Positions 4,167 to 8,051 of a stretch of 8,051 nt of DNA are shown in pieces. The DNA is from Actinobacteria bacterium 13_2_20CM_68_14 (GTDB taxonomy: Bacteria > Actinomycetota > Thermoleophilia > Gaiellales > Gaiellaceae), in contig MNDB01000025.1 in NCBI GenBank assembly GCA_001914705.1, positions 1 to 8,051 on the forward strand. Reading direction: 5' to 3'. Numbering within the stretch: the stretch's first letter is position 1; each line of letters starts with the position of its first letter. Made by a program: the position numbers and the translations under genes. A model generated the notes under the pieces. The model ran no database searches. It was not told the DNA's origin and was given only the letters and a program-made list of their open reading frames with translations.

Positions 4167-5217
4167 CGATTTCCTGAGCCGCGATTCGGCCGAACACGAC
4201 AGCGGCAGCGAGTCCGCTCGCGTAGCCGCCGGTCGACCAGCCGCCGGCGTCGACTCCCGCCGCATAGAGGCCTTCGATCGGAGTCCCCTCTTTGCTGAGC
4301 ACGCGGGCGCGCTCGTCGACCACGAGACCGCCGATCGTGTGGGTCACGGCCGCTACGACGTGAACTGCCAGGCTGCCGTCGTCGCGCTCCTCGACCGTCC
4401 CGCCGGCCGAGCGGGCGCGCTCGACAACCTCGGCGACCGTTCCGTACGGCGTCTTACGCCCGAGGTTCTTCGGATCGACGACGAACCAGGCTCGCCCGCC
4501 GCGGCGGGCGATCTCCTGGACGAGACCGTTCTCCGACCAGTCGTCATCCTTCACGGCGATCCCCTCTCCGCTCTCGTCGAAGACCCGGGCGAGATGCCCG
4601 TAGAGCTGGGCGTGGTCGACGAACTCCTCCTCCCCCCACCTCGCCGGCGGCGCCGGCATCGCCCGCCCATAGAACTCGTCCATCCCAGGCGTCGTTGCAG
4701 CCCCGGCGGCAAGTCCGAGCTCGAGGCCGTCGCCCTCACTCCACGGATTCGAGCGCACAGCCAGGCCGTGCTCGCGGGCGAGCCGGATCGGGAAGCCACC
4801 GGTTGCAAGCACGAGCGGCTCCTCCAGACGTGTCCCGGGGTCTGACCCCAGGGTATGTCCCGTCTGAACGTCCCCGGCCGCTCGCGCGAGCACATCCGTC
4901 AGGCCGCGCGGATCGAAGCGCCGGCCGACCGTGCGCGGGTTCTCCGTCTCGGCGGAGACGAGCGGGGCGCCCATCGACTCCAGCCAGTTGAGCGCGTCGT
5001 CGAGTTGCTCGATGATCAGCCGTTGAAGCCGGGGATCGCCGGTCGGGCACTCGCGGCGGAAGTCGTCCAGCGAGCGGTAGCGCCAGATAACGGCGCTCGA
5101 CAGCAGCATCGAGCCGCCAGGCCGGTTGCCCTTCTCCAGCACAGTGGGCGTGACGCCGAGCTCCCGAGCGCGCGCGGCCGCGCACAGCCCGGCCATGCCG
5201 GCGCCGGCGATATACAC
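4159..5217 (-). CDS. FAD-dependent oxidoreductase, FAD_binding_2 (fumarate reductase/KstD-like) family
   Basis: This 352-residue flavoprotein starts with the Rossmann dinucleotide motif GAGMAG (5-10) and the ribose-binding acid E28 in VLEKGNRPGGS. A mid-sequence LVLATGG (136-141), the segment THTIGGLVVDE (292-302) and the C-terminal GLYAAGVDAGG...GGYASGLAAA (317-339) are hallmarks of the FAD_binding_2 group, which includes fumarate reductases and 3-ketosteroid dehydrogenases. These enzymes desaturate or reduce C-C bonds. At 352 residues it is shorter than typical members (above 450), so the substrate-capping domain is probably reduced. GTG 5215-5217 directly follows the TAG of the upstream VOC gene and no earlier in-frame start exists, so translation is likely coupled. 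The substrate is unknown. No signal peptide is present, so it is cytoplasmic. Confidence 0.88.
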   Translation of the reverse strand: MYIAGAGMAGLCAAARARELGVTPTVLEKGNRPGGSMLLSSAVIWRYRSLDDFRRECPTGDPRLQRLIIEQLDDALNWLESMGAPLVSAETENPRTVGRRFDPRGLTDVLARAAGDVQTGHTLGSDPGTRLEEPLVLATGGFPIRLAREHGLAVRSNPWSEGDGLELGLAAGAATTPGMDEFYGRAMPAPPARWGEEEFVDHAQLYGHLARVFDESGEGIAVKDDDWSENGLVQEIARRGGRAWFVVDPKNLGRKTPYGTVAEVVERARSAGGTVEERDDGSLAVHVVAAVTHTIGGLVVDERARVLSKEGTPIEGLYAAGVDAGGWSTGGYASGLAAAVVFGRIAAQEIVK

Positions 5218-5919
5218 CTAGGTCAGGGAGAAGCTTGCTTTGTGCTCGACGTATTCGACCCGCACACGCTCAGGGCCCCAGAGAAAGACCGCGTACGTGT
5301 TCGGCGCGTCGACGACGTCGTCGATCTCGACGCCGAGCTCCTCGGCCTCGGAGATGTGATCCTCGGCCGAGTCGACGAGCACCGCGAGGTGGTTCAGCAG
5401 CGGGCGCTCAGGCTCGCCCGGGTCGCCCTCGTGCAGCTCGACGAAGGCCCCTCCGACCTCGACCCGCGGCTGTTCCGAGGGGCCGGGGGGCGAATAGCGG
5501 AAGCCGAGCCGCTCGTACGCCCGCGCGGTCGCGGTCGGGTCGCGTGAGAACAGCGCGGCGTGGTCGAGGTCGTAGTCGACGTCGGTTTGCCCCTCGACGA
5601 GCCCGAGTCGAAGTCCCTCGTAGAGGTCGAAATAGGCCTCGCCCTCGCGCGGCTGCTCGACCGCGAGGTTCTCAGGCAGCTCCGCGATCGCCGCCCGCAG
5701 GTCGGATACGCGGAGGCCGATGTGCTTGAGCGCGCCGCGCTCACGCGGCCCTTCAGCCTCGAAGAGCGTCAACTTGCCCCGGCGGGCGTCCGAGCCGACG
5801 AGCGTGAACTTGTCGGTCCGCTCGATCACGTGCATGCCCAGATGAGCGGTGACGAAGTCCGCAATTGGGTCGCGCTCAGCGACCCAGAGCGCGACGTGGT
5901 CGAGCGTCCGCGGCCTCAC
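5218..5919 (-). CDS. VOC (glyoxalase/extradiol dioxygenase-fold) protein, two-domain
   Basis: The 233 residues contain two vicinal-oxygen-chelate halves: TLDHVALWV (5-13) with KHIGLRVSDL (65-74), and DLDHAALFS (117-125) with LNHLAVLVDS (175-184) ending in VRVEYVEHK (219-227). In this superfamily a His-His-Glu set binds a divalent metal. H120, H177 and E222 fit that set in the second half; H8, H66 and E109 are possible counterparts in the first half. Likely reactions are extradiol ring cleavage, isomerisation or thiol transfer, and the sequence does not decide between them. GTG 5917-5919 lacks a Shine-Dalgarno site but has TATCCT six bases upstream, so a leaderless mRNA is plausible. It abuts the flavoprotein gene (TAG then GTG), forming a two-gene unit probably acting on the same organic substrate. 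Confidence 0.88.
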   Translation of the reverse strand: MRPRTLDHVALWVAERDPIADFVTAHLGMHVIERTDKFTLVGSDARRGKLTLFEAEGPRERGALKHIGLRVSDLRAAIAELPENLAVEQPREGEAYFDLYEGLRLGLVEGQTDVDYDLDHAALFSRDPTATARAYERLGFRYSPPGPSEQPRVEVGGAFVELHEGDPGEPERPLLNHLAVLVDSAEDHISEAEELGVEIDDVVDAPNTYAVFLWGPERVRVEYVEHKASFSLT

Positions 5920-5925
5920 CGCAGC

Positions 5926-5931
5926 AGGATA
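5926..5931 (-). promoter_or_regulatory. -10-like box TATCCT before the VOC gene
   Basis: On the minus strand TATCCT ends exactly 6 bases before GTG 5919, so the predicted transcription start coincides with the start codon. This is the classical leaderless arrangement of actinobacteria. No strong -35 hexamer is visible. Confidence 0.45.
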
Positions 5932-5966
5932 ACCATGCGCAGGTAGGTGACCGAGAGCCTCCCGAT

Positions 5967-6302
5967 TTACCCGCTCTTTGCTGCGACGGCCCGCTGGAGC
6001 TGGGCCTTGTTCATTCGCGAGCGGCCCCTGATCCCACGCCGCTTGGCCTCGCTGTAGAGCTGCTCCTTCGTGCGCCCACCGGGACCACTTCCTGAGCGAA
6101 GCCCGCCGCGGCGGCCCGAGGAGATGTCGCGGATCGAGCTCCGCGAGGCGGACTTCGCCTCACCCTTGCGAGCTCGCTCCTTGTTGACCGTTGCGGCCGC
6201 GATCTCCTTCGCCCGCTTGGTCGAGCGCCCCTGCTTCTTCTCGGCTTCCTTGATGTGCTCGTACTGACGTTCGCGCTTCACGCTCCATGCTTGCTGCGGC
6301 AT
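5967..6302 (-). CDS. Small basic 'plasmid stabilization'/Rho_N-like protein
   Basis: This 111-residue, strongly basic protein has three parts. The N-terminal part (1-48; MPQQAWSVKRERQYEHIKEA then IAAATVNKERARKG) is the sequence signature of a family often annotated as plasmid stabilization protein. A disordered Ser/Arg/Gly linker (49-77) follows. The C-terminal part (78-107; TKEQLYSEAKRRGIRGRSRMNKAQL) is a Rho N-terminal/SAP-like helical module for nucleic-acid binding. The annotation name reflects homology rather than a shown role on a plasmid; here it is probably chromosomal. ATG 6300-6302 has AAAGGGG 7 bases upstream, one of the few clear ribosome binding sites in the window. It lies 65 bases after the ferredoxin gene, behind a hairpin. 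A DNA- or RNA-binding role is inference. Confidence 0.8.
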   Translation of the reverse strand: MPQQAWSVKRERQYEHIKEAEKKQGRSTKRAKEIAAATVNKERARKGEAKSASRSSIRDISSGRRGGLRSGSGPGGRTKEQLYSEAKRRGIRGRSRMNKAQLQRAVAAKSG

Positions 6303-6316
6303 CGAAAAACCCCTTT

Positions 6317-6347
6317 CTCGCTGGACGCCTCGGTTGTGCCCAGCGAG
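6317..6347 (-). terminator. 8-bp hairpin between ferredoxin and Rho_N-like gene
   Basis: CTCGCTGG (6317-6324) and CCAGCGAG (6340-6347) pair perfectly around a 15-base loop. On the minus strand the hairpin follows the ferredoxin stop by about 20 bases, and a TTTTT tract comes nine bases after it, just past the AAAGGGG ribosome binding site of the next gene. It may be a partial terminator or attenuator controlling read-through into the Rho_N-like gene. Confidence 0.35.
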
Positions 6348-6367
6348 CGCTCGATGTAACGCGGTTA

Positions 6368-6676
6368 CTAACCCTCGAGGGGCGGATTCTGGACGTTGTG
6401 CTGCGTCGCGTATTCGTTCGTAAGGTTATTGATGACGTCGGCGCCGTCGCCGTAGGCGTAGTTGATCTTCACGAAGTCGTTCCACTTCTCCGGCAGCGCA
6501 TCCTCAGGGAAGATCGCCTCAACGGGGCATTCCGGTTCGCATGCCCCGCAATCTATGCACTCCTCGGGGTCGATGATCAGGATCCGCTCGAACTCGTGGA
6601 TGCAGTCGACGGGGCAGACATCGACGCACGAGAGGTCTTTGATGTCGATGCAGGGCTCGGCGATGATGTACGTCAT
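6368..6676 (-). CDS. fdxA: 7Fe ferredoxin ([3Fe-4S][4Fe-4S]), FdxA type
   Basis: The protein (102 residues) closely follows the actinobacterial FdxA pattern. Its N-terminus MTYIIAEPCIDIKD and the motifs CVDVCPVDC (17-25) and CIDCGACEPECP (40-51) supply eight cysteines: C9, C17, C21, C25, C40, C43, C46 and C50. By analogy with Azotobacter ferredoxin I, C9, C17 and C50 hold the [3Fe-4S] cluster, C21, C40, C43 and C46 hold the [4Fe-4S] cluster, and C25 is free. It is a soluble low-potential electron carrier in the cytoplasm for partners such as P450s or oxidoreductases. The start lies 16 bases after the receiver gene, with a TACACT box 9 bases before the ATG and no good Shine-Dalgarno site. The C-terminal tail (70-102) is the usual variable extension. 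Confidence 0.95.
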   Translation of the reverse strand: MTYIIAEPCIDIKDLSCVDVCPVDCIHEFERILIIDPEECIDCGACEPECPVEAIFPEDALPEKWNDFVKINYAYGDGADVINNLTNEYATQHNVQNPPLEG

Positions 6677-6685
6677 CGGCCGCTC

Positions 6686-6691
6686 AGTGTA
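6686..6691 (-). promoter_or_regulatory. -10-like box TACACT before the ferredoxin gene
   Basis: On the minus strand TACACT ends 9 bases before ATG 6676, in the 16-base gap after the receiver gene. If it is active, the ferredoxin has its own near-leaderless transcript in addition to read-through from the receiver gene. Confidence 0.35.
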
Positions 6692-6692
6692 C

Positions 6693-6998
6693 TCAGGCGG
6701 TTAGCTCCTCGACGAGGTCCTTGGCACGCTCCGTCAGCGCGGATTTCACGACCACTTGGTCGAAACCGGCCTCGTGGGCGCGGCGCAATCCAGACGTGTC
6801 TGTGTGGTTCGTGAAGCCGAGAATCGGCACGTCCGGATAGGCGTCGGCGACCTCGTCGGGATCGATCCGGGCGATGTCTGCGATCACGAGGTCAGGCGGG
6901 TCGACGCTATCGACCGTGACGAGGTGGTAGCCAGGAAGAAGTCCCTCGAGCTTGCCGCGAAAGAAGAGGTCGACTCCCGCCAGCAGGATCGTCGCCAC
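6693..6998 (-). CDS. Stand-alone, degenerate CheY-like receiver-domain protein
   Basis: The 101 residues form one alpha/beta receiver fold: ATILLAGVDL (beta 1), DLVIADIARI (36-45, with the presumed phospho-acceptor D41), VPILGFTNHT (57-66, switch T63) and VVVKSALTE (82-90, conserved K85). The fold is short, and the usual acidic pair after beta 1 is replaced by G-V-D, leaving only D10, so Mg2+ binding and phosphorylation may be impaired. There is no DNA-binding or output domain. It probably acts by protein contact, as many single-domain receivers do. GTG 6996-6998 is preceded by TAACCT six bases upstream. The ferredoxin gene follows after 16 bases, and the Rieske gene is divergent. Pairing of a receiver with a ferredoxin is unusual. 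Confidence 0.72.
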   Translation of the reverse strand: MATILLAGVDLFFRGKLEGLLPGYHLVTVDSVDPPDLVIADIARIDPDEVADAYPDVPILGFTNHTDTSGLRRAHEAGFDQVVVKSALTERAKDLVEELTA

Positions 6999-7004
6999 CC
7001 ACCG

Positions 7005-7010
7005 AGGTTA
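7005..7010 (-). promoter_or_regulatory. -10-like box TAACCT before the receiver gene
   Basis: On the minus strand TAACCT ends 6 bases before GTG 6998, the spacing expected when transcription starts at the start codon. A weak TTGGAG lies 16 bases upstream. The 68-base divergent gap with the Rieske gene thus carries a promoter-like box on each strand. Confidence 0.45.
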
Positions 7011-7053
7011 ACACTCTCGATCGCTACTCCAAAGCCCTTTTTCACCGCCTTGT

Positions 7054-7059
7054 TACGCT
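7054..7059 (+). promoter_or_regulatory. -10-like box TACGCT before the Rieske gene
   Basis: TACGCT ends 7 bases before ATG 7067, predicting a transcript that starts at or one base before the ATG. No Shine-Dalgarno site is present. No clear -35 is seen. Confidence 0.4.
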
Positions 7060-7066
7060 CGTCCAG

Positions 7067-7378
7067 ATGGCTGAAGCCGAGTTCCGGAATGTTGGCCGCG
7101 TCGAGGACATCCCGCCCGGGACGATCAGGCCCTTCACGGTCGACGAACAGGAGATTGCGGTCGCGAACGTCGGTGGGGAGTTCTTCGCCACCCAGCAGCA
7201 TTGCCTCCACCTGAGCGGCCCGCTCGGCGAGGGCCGGCTCGAGGGGAAGAAGCTGAGCTGCCCGTGGCACGGCTGGCAGTACGACGTGACGACGGGCAAG
7301 AACGAATTCGACCACGCGATCCAGCTGAAGACCTTCGAGGTGAAAGTCGAGGGCGGCGAGGTCAAGGTCGCGATCTAA
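7067..7378 (+). CDS. Rieske [2Fe-2S] ferredoxin-like protein
   Basis: A single Rieske domain fills the whole protein (103 residues). The cluster ligands are clear: C46-L-H48, then after 16 residues C65-P-W-H68, within the signatures QHCLHLSGPLGEG and LSCPWHGWQYD. This is the layout of soluble Rieske ferredoxins that pass electrons to ring-hydroxylating dioxygenases, and of NirD-like subunits. It has no membrane anchor or signal, so it is cytoplasmic. No dioxygenase subunit is visible nearby, so the electron acceptor is unknown; the VOC-flavoprotein pair on the other strand is a speculative pathway neighbour. ATG 7067 gives the normal N-terminal strand (FRNVGRVEDIPPG). The DUF309 frame starts about 25 bases after the stop and is probably co-transcribed. 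Confidence 0.93.
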   Translation: MAEAEFRNVGRVEDIPPGTIRPFTVDEQEIAVANVGGEFFATQQHCLHLSGPLGEGRLEGKKLSCPWHGWQYDVTTGKNEFDHAIQLKTFEVKVEGGEVKVAI

Positions 7379-7403
7379 CGATTCGCTCGAGCGCGGCCTG
7401 GAA

Positions 7404-7703
7404 TTGATTCGGGCCGGCGAGTTCTTCGCCGCTCACGAGGAGCTGGAAGACGCGTGGCGTGCCGCCGAGCCGGCCGAGCGCGACTTCCTCCAGGGCCTCG
7501 TTCACGTCGCGGTCGCCTGGTACCAGGCCGGGCGCGGCAACCGAGTCGGCTGCGAACGTCAGCTCGAGAAGGCGCGCCGGCGCCTCGCGCCCTACGCCCC
7601 GGCGCACCGGGGCGTCGACATCGCCGCCCTGCTGGTGCAACTCGAGACCGCCGCCAAAACCGTCGAAGCGGGCTCGTTGGAGCTCACGCCACCCGTTCTC
7701 TAG
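7404..7703 (+). CDS. DUF309 family protein, start uncertain
   Basis: The sequence matches the small helical DUF309 family: GEFFAAHEELEDAWR (5-19) with the conserved AHE, then DFLQGLVHVAVAWYQAGRGN (27-46) and a helix ELEKARRRLAPY-like region. Its function is unknown in the literature I can recall. The TTG at 7404 is the only usual start in the open frame. The preceding codons (7380-7403, N-D-S-L-E-R-G-L-E-L) also look like genuine family sequence, yet contain no ATG, GTG or TTG, and a stop (TGA) closes the frame inside the Rieske gene. Either the true start is unusual (CTG 7398), or TTG 7404 trims the first helix, or a base is wrong. No ribosome binding site is evident. Confidence 0.85.
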   Translation: MIRAGEFFAAHEELEDAWRAAEPAERDFLQGLVHVAVAWYQAGRGNRVGCERQLEKARRRLAPYAPAHRGVDIAALLVQLETAAKTVEAGSLELTPPVL

Positions 7704-7705
7704 TT

Positions 7706-7719
7706 CACGCGCGCGCGCA
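7706..7719. repeat. Alternating CG tract
   Basis: The 14 bases CACGCGCGCGCGCA alternate pyrimidine and purine strictly, a pattern able to adopt Z-DNA under supercoiling. The tract lies between the DUF309 stop and the hairpin that follows. Confidence 0.6.
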
Positions 7720-7721
7720 AC

Positions 7722-7745
7722 CCCCACCCTTTTATATGGGTGGGG
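7722..7745. terminator. Hairpin after DUF309, possibly a bidirectional terminator
   Basis: CCCCACCC (7722-7729) and GGGTGGGG (7738-7745) form a perfect 8-bp GC-rich stem around the AT-only loop TTTTATAT. The hairpin sits in the convergent gap between the DUF309 gene and the CcdA-like gene, where terminators are expected. There is no U-tract on either side, so it would be a non-canonical terminator. Confidence 0.5.
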
Positions 7746-7834
7746 CTCCTTCCCACCTCCCTCTGCAGGCGAGCCTAGCGCCGATTTTCGCGCCGGTCGG
7801 TGCCGGGGTTGGAACAAATGTGGAAACTTCGCGA

Positions 7835-7855
7835 GGCGGGCTGCGCGGCCCCGCC
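7835..7855 (-). terminator. GC-rich hairpin just after the CcdA-like gene
   Basis: GGCGGG (7835-7840) and CCCGCC (7850-7855) pair around a 9-base GC-rich loop, ending 4 bases from the stop of the minus-strand CcdA-like gene. This is a likely 3' stabilising or terminator structure without a T-tract. Confidence 0.4.
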
Positions 7856-7859
7856 CGCG

Positions 7860-8051
7860 CTAGTGCAACCCCGCAGCCTCGAGCGCGCGGTTGAAGCCGA
7901 TGCTCAGCCACCAGATGCGGTCGAAGAAGAGCAGCAGACCGATCCCGACCAGCAGCCCGCCGCTGACCGTCCGTATCGCGACGTAGTGGTCGCGTAGCCA
8001 GCGAAACGGCCCCATCACGTGCGAGAACGCGATGCCCGTCAGGACGAAGGG
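7860..8051 (-). CDS. CcdA-family cytochrome c biogenesis/thiol-disulfide transmembrane protein, C-terminal part
   Basis: The frame enters from the right edge and ends at TAG 7860-7862, giving the last 63 residues. They match the end of CcdA/DsbD-type membrane proteins: PFVLTGIAFSHVMGPFRWLR, then HYVAIRTVSGGLLVGIGLLLFF forming the last membrane helix, and a short tail DRIWWLSIGFNRALEAAGLH. CcdA moves reducing equivalents from cytoplasmic thioredoxin across the membrane for haem ligation and disulfide reduction. The redox-active cysteines lie in the missing N-terminal part, so activity cannot be judged. A hairpin follows the stop. The gene converges with the DUF309 gene across 156 bases. Confidence 0.8.
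   Translation of the reverse strand, partial: PFVLTGIAFSHVMGPFRWLRDHYVAIRTVSGGLLVGIGLLLFFDRIWWLSIGFNRALEAAGLH

Noticed and set aside
4855..5547. 230-codon plus-strand open frame opposite the VOC and flavoprotein genes
   Set aside because: It is antisense to two strongly supported genes, and its composition reflects the complement of their codons.

Overview
The window is GC-rich, compact bacterial DNA with abundant GTG/TTG starts, few Shine-Dalgarno sites and many TANNNT boxes placed 6-11 bases before start codons. The gene set (NarL-type regulator with HisKA_3 kinase, FdxA-type 7Fe ferredoxin, Rho_N-like 'plasmid stabilization' protein, DUF309, Rieske ferredoxin, CcdA) points to an actinobacterium, perhaps of the class Thermoleophilia. 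That placement is inference from style and content, not from a marker gene.

Bases 1-1870 are gene-poor and look like an eroded accessory region. They hold a 56-residue two-CxxC zinc-ribbon protein (62-232, minus), a frameshifted gene (580-851, minus), a remnant sharing a near-identical 26-bp C-terminal segment with it (292-351), a nested inverted repeat (429-511), two very short or doubtful minus-strand ORFs, a 57-residue protein (1271-1444, minus) and a 74-residue coiled-coil protein (1647-1871, plus).

Bases 1944-4166 form a plus-strand signalling operon: a complete NarL/FixJ response regulator, then two copies of a 74-bp repeat with conserved hairpins, a membrane-anchored HisKA_3 histidine kinase whose ATP-binding domain has lost key motifs, and a 63-residue protein that ends by overlapping the convergent gene by 8 bases.

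Bases 4159-6998 are on the minus strand. Read from right to left they are a stand-alone degenerate receiver domain and a 7Fe ferredoxin 16 bases apart, a small basic Rho_N-like protein, and a VOC/glyoxalase-fold protein whose stop codon directly abuts the start of an FAD_binding_2 oxidoreductase.

Bases 7067-7703 are plus strand: a Rieske [2Fe-2S] ferredoxin-like protein, divergent from the receiver gene, followed by a DUF309 protein with an unclear start. A perfect 8-bp hairpin follows, and the right edge holds the last 63 codons of a minus-strand CcdA-family membrane protein. Three genes (receiver, 7Fe ferredoxin, Rieske) plus CcdA and the flavoprotein give the right half a redox theme, but no single pathway can be named from the sequence.
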